Origin: Flavobacteriales bacterium
GTDB lineage: Bacteria; Bacteroidota; Bacteroidia; NS11-12g; UBA9320
Length of the DNA: 64,000 nt
NCBI GenBank assembly: GCA_020635435.1
Contig: JACJZU010000002.1
Location: 310,001-374,000 of the forward strand
Direction: 5' to 3'
Made by a program: the position numbers and the translations under genes. Positions 1 to 9,164 of this stretch are shown here, piece after piece (positions within the stretch are counted from its first letter, which is position 1; each line of letters starts with the position of its first letter). Below the pieces are notes generated by a model, which had not been told where the DNA came from, did no database searches, and saw nothing but the letters and a program-made list of their open reading frames with translations.

Positions 1-1594
1 GAAGAATCACCCATTAAGCGATCGGATCATTGCAGGAGCAGCAGAAACTTACATCAACTTGTCTACCGATGAGTTGATCGACCGTGCTGTTCAGGATGGA
101 GAAGGAATAATAACCGATATGGGCGCATTGGCTGCCGATACTGGTGAGTTCACCGGTCGTTCGCCGAAGGACAAGTTCGTAGTTCGCGATGCGAATACGG
201 AAAATGCCGTGTGGTGGGGATCGATCAACCAACCGATTGAAGGGAAATACTTCGATGGTCTGTACGAGAAGATCATGAAGCATTACGAAGGAAAGAAATT
301 GTACATCCGCGACGCTTTTGCCTGTGCCGACCCGAAATACCGACTCAATATAAGGGTGGTAACTGAAAGTGCGTACCAGAATCTTTTTGCCAAGAACCTG
401 TTCCTCCGACCAACAGCCGGGGAGTCGGATACGCAGGATCCGGAATGGTTCATATTAGCTGCACCGAGTTTCCATGCCGACCCGGCCGTGGACGGAACCC
501 GCCAGCACAATTTCACCATGGTGGATTTCACGAAGAAAATGATCCTCATCGGTGGAAGCGGCTATACCGGCGAGATCAAAAAAGGGATCTTCACGGTTCT
601 GAATTACATCCTTCCACATGAGCGCAACGTACTGTCCATGCACTGTTCGGCCAATATTGGCCAGAATGGCGATACGGCGATCTTCTTTGGATTGTCCGGT
701 ACGGGAAAAACAACGCTCTCCGCCGATCCAAACCGCAGGCTGATAGGGGATGACGAACACGGCTGGGCTGAGAACTCCGTTTTCAATTTCGAAGGAGGTT
801 GTTACGCGAAGTGTATCGATCTAACCGAAGAAAAGGAACCTCAGATCTGGCATGCGATCAAACGAGGAGCTCTGGTAGAGAATGTTCGCTTCTTTGAAGG
901 TACCAACAAAGTGAATTTTGAAGATACATCCGTAACTGAAAATACCCGGGTTGCCTATCCGATCGATCATATTGACAATATAGCCGTTCCGTCGATCGGC
1001 GATGCTCCGAAGAACATCTTCTTCCTCACAGCCGATGCTTTCGGCGTTCTGCCTCCTATTTCCCGATTAACACCCGGACAGGCGGGGTATCACTTCATTT
1101 CAGGATATACAGCGAAAGTAGCAGGAACCGAGGCCGGTATCACCGACCCGGTGGCCGCGTTCAGCGCATGTTTCGGAGAAGCATTCCTCCCGCTGCACCC
1201 AGCCCGATATGCCGAGATGCTCGGTGAAAAAATGCGATCGACAAATGTGAATGTCTGGCTGGTGAATACCGGTTGGAGCGGAGGTCCATTTGGCATCGGA
1301 AAACGCATCAGCTTAAAATATACCCGTGCCATGATCACCGCTGCCCTCGAAGGCAAACTAGACAATGCCGAATACCGCACGCATCCGATCTTCGGTTTGA
1401 ATATGCCTGTCGCTTGTGAGGGTGTACCCGCTGAGATTCTCGATCCACGGAATACATGGTCGGATCCGAATGCGTACGACGCCAAGGCCAATCACCTCGC
1501 GAGTCTGTTCAACAAGAATTTCGAGAAGTTTGCCTCTGGAGCAAACGACGAGATCAAGAATGCCGGTCCAAAAGTGGTATCGGCCAACAGCTGA
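1..1594 (+). CDS. pckA: Phosphoenolpyruvate carboxykinase (ATP), 5' partial
   Basis: This enzyme decarboxylates and phosphorylates oxaloacetate to phosphoenolpyruvate with ATP, the entry step of gluconeogenesis in the cytoplasm. The frame is open to the window edge (codons from base 2, reading KNHPLSDRIIAG...), so the true start lies upstream; the TTG at 59 is internal. Family signatures are clear: GEFTGRSPKDKF near the N-terminus, the P-loop FGLSGTGKTTLS, the following RRLIGDDEHGW and FNFEGGCYAK blocks, and ENTRVAYP. About 530 residues are visible, close to the family's usual 530-540, so only a few residues are missing. It is followed by a 127-base gap and yidC on the same strand, with a separate promoter-like box for yidC, so co-transcription is not required. 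Confidence 0.97.
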   Translation, partial: KNHPLSDRIIAGAAETYINLSTDELIDRAVQDGEGIITDMGALAADTGEFTGRSPKDKFVVRDANTENAVWWGSINQPIEGKYFDGLYEKIMKHYEGKKLYIRDAFACADPKYRLNIRVVTESAYQNLFAKNLFLRPTAGESDTQDPEWFILAAPSFHADPAVDGTRQHNFTMVDFTKKMILIGGSGYTGEIKKGIFTVLNYILPHERNVLSMHCSANIGQNGDTAIFFGLSGTGKTTLSADPNRRLIGDDEHGWAENSVFNFEGGCYAKCIDLTEEKEPQIWHAIKRGALVENVRFFEGTNKVNFEDTSVTENTRVAYPIDHIDNIAVPSIGDAPKNIFFLTADAFGVLPPISRLTPGQAGYHFISGYTAKVAGTEAGITDPVAAFSACFGEAFLPLHPARYAEMLGEKMRSTNVNVWLVNTGWSGGPFGIGKRISLKYTRAMITAALEGKLDNAEYRTHPIFGLNMPVACEGVPAEILDPRNTWSDPNAYDAKANHLASLFNKNFEKFASGANDEIKNAGPKVVSANS

Positions 1595-1695
1595 AAAACC
1601 CGTATACTATTTTCATTTGGCGACCAACACGGAGCGATTTATTCCCTCAGGTGTTGTATTCAACGATTTCAGCGACTGTACGTTCTGAAAACTTC

Positions 1696-1703
1696 TACCT
1701 TTG
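1696..1703 (+). promoter_or_regulatory. Bacteroidota -7 promoter element for yidC
   Basis: TACCTTTG matches the Bacteroidota -7 consensus TAnnTTTG and ends 18 bases before the yidC ATG. No convincing -33 TTTG was found at the expected distance, so only half of the promoter is supported. Confidence 0.5.
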
Positions 1704-1721
1704 CACCCCTAATTTGAAGGA

Positions 1722-3557
1722 ATGGATCGGAATTCGATTATAGGTTACCTGCTCATCTTTGCCATTTTTGCCGGGTATATCTTTTACACCAATAAAAACC
1801 TTGAAGAAGCAAGGGAAATTCAACGGGTCGAAGATTCTATTGCCAATGCGAACAGTCGAACAGACAGTCTTGGCAAAGAAGTTCCTACGCTGCGCGCTGC
1901 TCAGTCCGATGAGAACGACTCCTCAGATCTGAGTGAAACACAACCGGACTCAGGCATTGCCGCGATTGAGAAAACGAGGCCGGAGAGCTTCTACACGTTG
2001 GAGAACGATCAACTCAAGCTTCGGCTCTCCTCCAAGGGAGGCCGTGTTGCCGAAGTAAGCCTGCCAGAATACCGGGCATACGATTCCAGTCCGCTGATGC
2101 TATTTACTCCCGAAAGGAGTCGTTTCAATTTCACATTGGCCTTGCGCAACCGGGTTGTTCGAACACAGGAACTCGATTTTGAGGTTGAAGATCAGAGCGT
2201 GAACTCGATCACACTGATCCATGAATTTCCCGAAGGTGGTGCGATCCGGCAGATCTATGCATTTGCCGGGAATTACCAGGTGAGCTACCGAATGGAATTG
2301 CAGGATCTTCAGGATAAGATCGCCCGCAAAGACAACGAGATATCACTCGATTGGATCGTTGAGGCACCTCGGCAGGAAAAAGATCTGAAAGATGAGCGCA
2401 ATACATGTACCGTATATTACAAATACAAGAACTCGGACGATGTTGAGCACCTGAGTGAGACCAGCGACGATGAGGAGTCCCTCAAAGGTGCGAAACTGCA
2501 TTGGATCGGCTTTAAGCAGAAATTCTTCACATCGGCCATCATATTCCCCGAAGGCGAAACAGAACCCGGAACCGAATTGAGTATCCGCCAACCCGAGAGT
2601 TCGGAATACGTAGAGCAATTTTCAGCCACAGTTGGTGTTCCCTACCATTTTGAGAACAAGGATGTTCAGGAATTCACATTCTATTTCGGTCCCAATCATT
2701 ATCAGACCCTTAAGAAACTGGATATCGGTATTGAGCGCGTTGTACCCCTGGGGCGCGGCATCATTCGGTGGGTGAATAAATTCGCCATCATCCCGATCTT
2801 TAACTGGCTCAATAACTATTTCCTGAACTATGGTCTGATCATCCTGCTCCTTACCTTGATCATCAAAGGAGTCCTCATTTTCCCGATGTACAAGATCTAT
2901 GTTTCCTCGGCCAAGATGAAACTGCTCAAACCGGACCTCGACGAGATCAAGGAGAAAACAGGAGGCGACATGCAGAAGATGCAACAAGAGCAGATGAAGC
3001 TCTACAAGCGGGCAGGAGTGAGTCCTTTCGGTGGATGTTTGCCGCAATTGATCCAGTTCCCGATCCTCATAGCCATGTTCCGATTCTTCCCTGCCAGTAT
3101 TGAATTGAGGCAAAAGGCATTCCTCTGGGCGGAAGATCTCTCGACCTACGATTCGATCATGGAGCTGGGTTTCAAGATCCCGTTCTACGGCGATCATATC
3201 AGCCTTTTCACCCTTTTAATGGCTGCCTCCACCTTCCTGTATACCATGTTCAATATGCAGAGCAGTGCGGCGATCAATAATCAAATGAAGTACATCATGT
3301 ACCTCATGCCGGTTATGCTACTGGTTTGGTTCAACAGCTATGCCTCCGGTTTGAGTTACTACTATTTCCTCGCCAACATGATCACCTTCGGTCAGAACTG
3401 GGTATTCAAGACCTTTATAGTGGATGACAAGAAATTGCACGAACAAATACAGGCAAACAAGAAGAAGAAGGTGAATGTAAAACCGTCCAAGTTTCAGAAA
3501 CGCCTCGAAGAAATGGCCAAGAAACGCGGTATAGACCCCAAACAGATCCGCAGATAA
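1722..3557 (+). CDS. yidC: Membrane protein insertase YidC
   Basis: YidC inserts inner-membrane proteins, alone or with SecYEG, and helps them fold. The 611-residue protein has an N-terminal membrane segment (about residues 5-22, GYLLIFAIFAGYIFYTN), a long periplasmic beta domain (about 60-340), and the conserved C-terminal five-helix insertase core (about 350-570). The core includes the charged cytoplasmic hairpin rich in Lys, Met and Gln (KTGGDMQKMQQEQMKLYK) and the SPFGGCLPQLIQFPILIAMF segment typical of the family. The tail is strongly basic, as in other Bacteroidota YidC proteins, where it may contact the ribosome. The ATG at 1722 follows a -7 box closely. ffh, which delivers ribosomes to the same membrane, lies 9.4 kb downstream. 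Confidence 0.97.
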   Translation: MDRNSIIGYLLIFAIFAGYIFYTNKNLEEAREIQRVEDSIANANSRTDSLGKEVPTLRAAQSDENDSSDLSETQPDSGIAAIEKTRPESFYTLENDQLKLRLSSKGGRVAEVSLPEYRAYDSSPLMLFTPERSRFNFTLALRNRVVRTQELDFEVEDQSVNSITLIHEFPEGGAIRQIYAFAGNYQVSYRMELQDLQDKIARKDNEISLDWIVEAPRQEKDLKDERNTCTVYYKYKNSDDVEHLSETSDDEESLKGAKLHWIGFKQKFFTSAIIFPEGETEPGTELSIRQPESSEYVEQFSATVGVPYHFENKDVQEFTFYFGPNHYQTLKKLDIGIERVVPLGRGIIRWVNKFAIIPIFNWLNNYFLNYGLIILLLTLIIKGVLIFPMYKIYVSSAKMKLLKPDLDEIKEKTGGDMQKMQQEQMKLYKRAGVSPFGGCLPQLIQFPILIAMFRFFPASIELRQKAFLWAEDLSTYDSIMELGFKIPFYGDHISLFTLLMAASTFLYTMFNMQSSAAINNQMKYIMYLMPVMLLVWFNSYASGLSYYYFLANMITFGQNWVFKTFIVDDKKLHEQIQANKKKKVNVKPSKFQKRLEEMAKKRGIDPKQIRR

Positions 3558-3698
3558 GCGCAGAGAACAGTCTGGATCCGGTTCGGGTATAAAATGTTGA
3601 AGGAGCAATCCGCTTAGTATGAGGGACTAACCATTCCCTTCCCGACATCTGGAGGCTCCTCCATTGAATAGTTTCTAGCTTTGTCCCCGAACGGTCTG

Positions 3699-4571
3699 AT
3701 GAAGCACTGCATAATCCTCCTATTCAACCTATTCAGTTTGACATATGGCTATGGTCAAACTGCAGGTGATCATTACGATTCTGCCGTATCACTTTTTAAA
3801 GCCGGCGATTTTAACGGAGCAATTCGTGAATACAATTGGGCCATCGGCCTTGATAGTGCTTCGGCTGCACTCTATTGCAACCGCGGTGCAGCAAAGGCCA
3901 AATTAGCTCAATTTCAAGAGGCCATATTGGATTATAACCGCGCAATCCGTCTTGATCCTTCGTTTCATTTGGCTTATTTCAACCGGGCCAATGCCCTGCA
4001 GGAAATAGGGGAGGTCCAAATGGCCCTTGCAGATTATGATCGGGTGCTTGCCTTGCATGCAGGTCATCAGGGTGCACTCCTGAACCGGGGAATGATGAAG
4101 TTTGGAATGGCCGATTATACAGGGGCCATTCAGGACCTGAGCGCAGTACTCGCCAAAGATCCCATGAATGCAAGGGCCTTTAACAATCGGGGTACGGCCC
4201 ACCTCATGCTCAAGGCTTATAATGAGGCAATCAGGGACTTTACCAGGGCGCTGTATATTACACCTGAGTATCTCAATGCATACGTGAACAGAGGACTTTG
4301 TTACCTCGAGCTCCATCGATCAGAGGAGGCACTCGCCGATTTTAATCGGGTGATCGGCCTGGATCCACGGAACGGGGAGGGATATTACTATCGGGGTTTG
4401 GCCTTGATCGGCGAGGTATCCGATCAGGCTGAACGAGCTCCCGAGGGCAAAAGTTACCGGGCGGTCAAAAAGAATCAATACCTGCTTGATGCGGCATGCT
4501 CCGATCTTCGGAAGGCAGCATCCTTAGATCATGTTGCAAGTAAAGAGGCGATCAGAACCTATTGTGAGTAG
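3699..4571 (+). CDS. Secreted TPR-repeat protein
   Basis: A 290-residue protein with an N-terminal signal peptide (KHCIILLFNLFSLTYGYGQ) followed by six to seven tandem tetratricopeptide repeats of about 34 residues, for example NRGAAKAKLAQFQEAILDY and NRGTAHLMLKAYNEAIRDF. TPRs form helical scaffolds for protein-protein contacts; the signal places this one in the periplasm or outside. I chose the ATG at 3699 because it opens directly into the signal peptide. An upstream in-frame TTG at 3681 lies inside the TAGCTTTG promoter-like box (3676-3683) and is unlikely. Its partner is unknown. The next gene, pdxH, is convergent, and the two ends are 19 bases apart. Confidence 0.85.
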   Translation: MKHCIILLFNLFSLTYGYGQTAGDHYDSAVSLFKAGDFNGAIREYNWAIGLDSASAALYCNRGAAKAKLAQFQEAILDYNRAIRLDPSFHLAYFNRANALQEIGEVQMALADYDRVLALHAGHQGALLNRGMMKFGMADYTGAIQDLSAVLAKDPMNARAFNNRGTAHLMLKAYNEAIRDFTRALYITPEYLNAYVNRGLCYLELHRSEEALADFNRVIGLDPRNGEGYYYRGLALIGEVSDQAERAPEGKSYRAVKKNQYLLDAACSDLRKAASLDHVASKEAIRTYCE

Positions 4572-4590
4572 CGGAGATCAAATCCCGCGA

Positions 4591-5217
4591 TCAAGGATAT
4601 AAGCGATGAACTTCCCACTGATCTTCGATCTTCGTGTAGCGGAATCGGTCGTGTAGTCTGCTCGGTCGTCCCTGCCAAAACTCGATCTCGAAAGGAGAAA
4701 CGGCATAACCACCCCAGTGTTCTGGGCGTTGTGGTTTGAGATTGGATCTCATTGCATTTTCGAACTCCTGTTCCAATTGCTCCCTGCTCTCCAGGTAGGA
4801 ACTTTGTTTCGATATCATTGCACCGATCTGGCTTTCGTGCGGACGCGAATAAAAATACTCGTCCGATTCCTGTGCACTCACCGGTTGCACATTGCCCACG
4901 ATCCGAACCTGTCGTTCGCAATTGGGCCAAAAGAAATTCAGACAGACCACATGATTCTCCAACATTTCTCTGCCTTTTCTGCTGTGGTAATTTGTGAAGA
5001 ACACCAGTTTCTCCTCCTTGAGCTCTTTCAAGAGCACCACCCGTGAACTCGGAATATTATCTACTGTAGTACTGAGTACCATAGCCGTGTGTTCCGCTTC
5101 GGCTCGCTCTGCTTCCAACAGCCAATTGGCCAATAGATCAAAAGGGGTTGGGGTTATTTGAGCCTCGCTCAACTCGTATTTGCGGTATTCCTTCCTATGG
5201 TGTTTGAGATGTTCCAT
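4591..5217 (-). CDS. pdxH: Pyridoxamine 5'-phosphate oxidase
   Basis: This FMN enzyme oxidises pyridoxamine or pyridoxine 5'-phosphate to pyridoxal 5'-phosphate, the last step of vitamin B6 synthesis and salvage. The 208-residue product has the family blocks: SSRVVLLKEL and LVFFTNYHSRKGREM (FMN binding), FFWPNCERQVRIVG, the SRPHESQIGAMISKQS segment, and the C-terminal WQGRPSRLHDR with the substrate-binding Arg and His. The ATG at 5217 (MEHLKHHRKEYRKYEL) is preferred over the longer frame from 5256, because that extension would run through the terminator at 5247-5276. A -7-like TAGCTTCG lies between the terminator and the start, so the gene probably has its own promoter. Confidence 0.95.
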   Translation of the reverse strand: MEHLKHHRKEYRKYELSEAQITPTPFDLLANWLLEAERAEAEHTAMVLSTTVDNIPSSRVVLLKELKEEKLVFFTNYHSRKGREMLENHVVCLNFFWPNCERQVRIVGNVQPVSAQESDEYFYSRPHESQIGAMISKQSSYLESREQLEQEFENAMRSNLKPQRPEHWGGYAVSPFEIEFWQGRPSRLHDRFRYTKIEDQWEVHRLYP

Positions 5218-5246
5218 TTCAGTTGCGAAGCTACGACCTAAAATAA

Positions 5247-5276
5247 AAAACCCCACTTCAAACGAAGTGGGGTTTT
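5247..5276 (-). terminator. Rho-independent terminator of the 5302-9075 gene
   Basis: A perfect 13-bp inverted repeat (AAAACCCCACTTC / GAAGTGGGGTTTT) surrounds a 4-base loop, with T-rich ends on either strand. It lies 26 bases past the stop of the T9SS gene and just before pdxH, so it isolates the two minus-strand genes. The structure is symmetrical and could act in either direction. Confidence 0.9.
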
Positions 5277-5301
5277 GGCAGTGTAGTTTATGAACTCGCG
5301 C

Positions 5302-8300
5302 TTACCTGTGCAGGATCACGCGGTGAACAGCTTCCGTTTCGCCATTGCTCATACGCAATTGATAAACACCGGAAGCCAGGTTGTTCAGGTCGATCTCACG
5401 TCCTTCAAGCGGAACAGCAATTTGATTCAGCTTCATGACCGATTCGCCTTTCATGTCGAGAACTTCAACATCCAGTACGCTGTTGGCTGCATCACTCTTG
5501 ATGTAAACCAAACCACTTGTAGGGTTCGGATATACCGATACACCTAATTCACTGAATTCACGGATACCCGATGTCCAGGCAGTTGTGATGAACGTATTGG
5601 AGTCCATACACTCACAACCTTCTGTGGTCATAACACGCAGGATGATGCGGTATTCCGATTCGGTGTATTCGAATGTATGCGTTGGGCTCAGTTGATTGTA
5701 AGTACGACTTCCTTGCAATACCCATGTGTAAGCAGAAGCTCCGTAGGTGGTATTGTTTGGAGTGAATGTCCATGTTGCACGGTTATCACTGCTTTGTTCA
5801 GCTGTGAAACCACAAGTAGGTTGTTCTTTAACGGTAACAGATTTTGAGAACTCATCAGTACAACCATTTTCAACGCTGGCAAGAAGACGAACGTTGTAAG
5901 TTTGAGTTTGTCCGACTGGATACAAGTGTACAGGGGCTGTAAGTTCGGAACTGTCTCCGTCGCCGAAGTACCACTTGAAAGTAGTTGCTCCAATTGCTTC
6001 GGTGGTGTTCACGAAGTTTACAGGATCATTACCACACACATTACCTACTTCGAAGTTAGCCTGAGGTTGAATTTTCACAGTTAGGATCTGGGAAGTTTCG
6101 CTGCTACAACCATTATCGGAAGAAGCGGTAAGGGTAACTACTTTGTCGCCCAAACGCTGATAGTTGTGCGATGGGTTTTTCTGAGTCGATGAATTTCCAT
6201 CTCCGAAGGTCCAGCTGTAAACGGTGTTTGCACCATTAGGCTCAGAAGAAGTATTGGTGAAGTTCACCGGATCGATATCACATGCCTTGTCGTATGTGAA
6301 AGAAGCATTAGGTCCTTCCTTGATCTGAACAGAACGAGTTATGGAATCCTTACAACCGAATTGAGAGATGGCCATATACTTGATCTGGTAAGTTCCGCTT
6401 TGCGCATAGGCATGCTCAGGCATCCAATCTGTATCGAAATTGCCATCACCCATTACCCAATAGGAACCGATAGGTTCGCCCAATTCAATGGTACTGCGGT
6501 TGTTGATGGTGATCGGCTGACCACTACAAGCTCCCGTTACACTGAAATCTGCCGTTGGACGTGCAAACTGATTGGCATTCTTGGACAGTTGACTGGCGCA
6601 ACCATTGGATGAAGCAACAAGAGTTACACGGTAACCTCCGGGTTTGCTGTACAAATGGGATGGTTGCTCTTGGGTAGATGTTTGACCATCACCGAAGCTC
6701 CATACATAGTCGATCTTACCGGTAGAGATAGAGGTGTTGTTAATGAATTTCACCGCAACTCCTTCGCAAGCTGATTGTACACGGAAGCTTACATTCGGGA
6801 TCTCAAATACGTCAATCACGGCCGTTTTGCTGCTCTTGATTCCGAGATCAGTTGTGACTACCAAGGTCACATTGTAGCGTCCGTGCTTGGCGTAATTGTG
6901 GATCGGATCGGTGAAGTCGGTGGTCTCTCCATCACCGAAATCCCACTCATAGCGCATGAAACCACGCATCAGTTTACTCTTGTTCTTGAATTCCATTGGT
7001 GTACCCAAACAACCGTTTGTGAATTCGAAGTCTACTTCAGCTGTAGGAGCTATATATATATATCTGGTTACAAGTGTATCGCAGTTGTTTTTCAATTCAC
7101 GGATCACGGTGCTGATCATGATCGTGCTGTCGGCCCAACCTTTACTTGGTTTGTAAGTAAGAGCTCCATTCTTGGAAGAACTGATCGGGCTGGTTGAGGT
7201 ATCACTGGCAGATATTGGTGTTCCATTCACTGTACGGATGTCCAGTGAAGTAATAACCCAATCCTTGCCGAACGTGCTGTTGGGATAGTTCGTTGGAGGA
7301 CGAAGCTCGTAGATAACGGTAGAATCCTCAGCCACAATGTCCGGATTCAGTTCGTTGCCACCTCGATACTGACCCTCGAATGTGGAACCTTTAACCATTG
7401 AGGCGCCAATGGCCAGAGGGAAAACATCAACGTGGTTTGGAACTGTATCTGAGGCACAACCATAACGGTACTCAAACGCAATTTCGGGGATGAAACCACC
7501 TGTATAACCCTGATTCGACCAAGTTCCGGCACTGAGTGATCCCTTGGCGATCGACAAGCCTATTCCATTTCTTGGATTAGCCGTTTGCTCGCAGTTCGTG
7601 CGGAAATCCTGAGCTACATCCCGAAGCATCAGGTAGAAACCATAAGTAGAGTTCTCCTGCAGGAAGATAGCAGGAAAATCAAGCATCACCGGAACGTTAC
7701 TTCCTCCGGGTCCAGATCCGAGTGAAGTAGCCGTGAAGCTCGCGCTTCCAAGCATGGTCCAGGCACCTGAATTCGTCTCAAATCCGGTATGCGTTCCGCG
7801 TTTGTAATAGAGATCGGCTTTTACCGTTTCTCCGCCGCCCAACGATGTGAGCAATGCCTGGAATCCGTCCATTACCACATTGTACGTGGTGTTAATATCG
7901 AAGAAATAACCCTTATCCTGTGGATTGGTTCCACCGGTATACGACCAGGTATTACGGAATTCATTTTTCATGGTATCGTAAGCCCGACTCATGGCCCTAC
8001 CATAGAATTTGTATCGACCCTCCGGGTAATAGATCCTGTCTAGGGTTGAAGTGTCACCAATGCCCAGAACTAACTCCAGATTGCTTTCATCGTGCCATAC
8101 AATGTCTGAACCACCCACGGATTGCCCATAAAGAGTCGGATAACCCGAACCACACTGCTTGGATGGATAAGTGGTAGGTTCCTTAGGAACACCAAAATAG
8201 TGGAAGGCATACCTCAATGTATCGTTGGCATTCACTGTATCCTGTTTGCCATTAGGCATTGAGGTCCAAATTTTAAAGTTGTATGACGTATTGTCGGTGA

Positions 8301-9075
8301 ATTTAAAGGATGGATCAAGGACTACTTTGGTGATTCGAGATGATCCAAGAGTGTCTTTGGCGGCATAAGGACGATTGTATTTTACCGTTTTTACTGCTCC
8401 TCCGTTGATGGTATAGTTGATGTCCACACTGTCAATACGGTTTGTACCCATGTTAGCTATCTCAATATCAAGTGCCTGCGTTGGATTACATGGACTGAGT
8501 GGGGTCATCTTATTTACCCCGGCATTGTTTGTTCCCAAGGTAGTGACATACCAGCCGATCTCACGATAGTTCGCATTCGAGAGCTGCCCGGTTCCGTTCA
8601 TTTCGATCTTTGTGATACGGACACGGTCGCCTGTTAACACAGGGAAATCAATTGTGTTCGTACAATTTGATTGAGGTGACTTGAAGTTGTAATGGTCAAC
8701 CCAGGCTGATCCATTCCAACGTTGGATCATTCCCCCGGTAAGTGAACGCCCTGTAGTTTGAGCATGCCAAATCACCAGGCGGTTGATGCTGATCGTTCCC
8801 GACCAGGTCCATTGCATCCAAACGTCGGTCGGGTAAGTTCCTCCCCGGTTTCCGTAAGCACCACTGGTCCAAACGAAAGCTTGCTGAGTTCCGCAAGTGC
8901 CGGTGTCACCATCGTTGATCCGGTTCCAGTTCCACAGACCGTTGGCATCGGGTGTTCCGGCCGTGGCCGTCGCTGTGAGCGCATAGTTTGTTCCCTGTGC
9001 CGATGCCTGCTCAGTTGTCTGGAGGCCGAGAATCAAAAGCAAAGCACACAGGATTGGGTAAAATATTCTTTTCAT
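5302..9075 (-). CDS. T9SS type A cargo: discoidin-like and multi-PKD surface protein
   Basis: A 1257-residue secreted protein. Signal peptide (MKRIFYPILCALLLILGLQ...ASAQ), then an F5/8 type C (discoidin)-like galactose-binding region at about 30-185, a CARDB-like beta domain (about 195-300), and a long central region with no family I recognise (about 310-690). Five clear PKD domains follow, each with a WDFGDG-type motif (YEWDFGDGE, YVWSFGDGQ, YWVMGDGN, YSWTFGDGN, FKWYFGDGD), then a sixth degenerate one. The C-terminal type A sorting domain has VYPNPTSG and LASGVYQLRM. Such proteins cross the outer membrane by the type IX system and are cleaved and anchored or released. I use ATG 9075 because it opens the signal peptide. 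Its function is probably adhesion or glycan binding; no catalytic domain is visible. The upstream gene at 9165-12965 is a paralogue. Confidence 0.9.
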   Translation of the reverse strand: MKRIFYPILCALLLILGLQTTEQASAQGTNYALTATATAGTPDANGLWNWNRINDGDTGTCGTQQAFVWTSGAYGNRGGTYPTDVWMQWTWSGTISINRLVIWHAQTTGRSLTGGMIQRWNGSAWVDHYNFKSPQSNCTNTIDFPVLTGDRVRITKIEMNGTGQLSNANYREIGWYVTTLGTNNAGVNKMTPLSPCNPTQALDIEIANMGTNRIDSVDINYTINGGAVKTVKYNRPYAAKDTLGSSRITKVVLDPSFKFTDNTSYNFKIWTSMPNGKQDTVNANDTLRYAFHYFGVPKEPTTYPSKQCGSGYPTLYGQSVGGSDIVWHDESNLELVLGIGDTSTLDRIYYPEGRYKFYGRAMSRAYDTMKNEFRNTWSYTGGTNPQDKGYFFDINTTYNVVMDGFQALLTSLGGGETVKADLYYKRGTHTGFETNSGAWTMLGSASFTATSLGSGPGGSNVPVMLDFPAIFLQENSTYGFYLMLRDVAQDFRTNCEQTANPRNGIGLSIAKGSLSAGTWSNQGYTGGFIPEIAFEYRYGCASDTVPNHVDVFPLAIGASMVKGSTFEGQYRGGNELNPDIVAEDSTVIYELRPPTNYPNSTFGKDWVITSLDIRTVNGTPISASDTSTSPISSSKNGALTYKPSKGWADSTIMISTVIRELKNNCDTLVTRYIYIAPTAEVDFEFTNGCLGTPMEFKNKSKLMRGFMRYEWDFGDGETTDFTDPIHNYAKHGRYNVTLVVTTDLGIKSSKTAVIDVFEIPNVSFRVQSACEGVAVKFINNTSISTGKIDYVWSFGDGQTSTQEQPSHLYSKPGGYRVTLVASSNGCASQLSKNANQFARPTADFSVTGACSGQPITINNRSTIELGEPIGSYWVMGDGNFDTDWMPEHAYAQSGTYQIKYMAISQFGCKDSITRSVQIKEGPNASFTYDKACDIDPVNFTNTSSEPNGANTVYSWTFGDGNSSTQKNPSHNYQRLGDKVVTLTASSDNGCSSETSQILTVKIQPQANFEVGNVCGNDPVNFVNTTEAIGATTFKWYFGDGDSSELTAPVHLYPVGQTQTYNVRLLASVENGCTDEFSKSVTVKEQPTCGFTAEQSSDNRATWTFTPNNTTYGASAYTWVLQGSRTYNQLSPTHTFEYTESEYRIILRVMTTEGCECMDSNTFITTAWTSGIREFSELGVSVYPNPTSGLVYIKSDAANSVLDVEVLDMKGESVMKLNQIAVPLEGREIDLNNLASGVYQLRMSNGETEAVHRVILHR

Positions 9076-9097
9076 AATGTCTACTAACAAATTCGTC

Positions 9098-9105
9098 GAA
9101 AGTTA
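9098..9105 (-). promoter_or_regulatory. Possible -7 element for the 5302-9075 gene
   Basis: Read on the minus strand this is TAACTTTC, seven of eight positions of TAnnTTTG, 22 bases before the ATG. No good -33 element was seen. Confidence 0.3.
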
Positions 9106-9164
9106 CGATATCCTTGTCGGAACGCAAATAGTTCTTTAAGTGGAAATGAAGTTATCCTGACAGA

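Noticed and set aside
7051..7064. A TATATATATATATA microsatellite inside the T9SS gene, suggestive of phase variation
   Set aside because: The run is short, the gene is intact and no alternative frame is meaningful; similar Tyr-Ile codons explain it.
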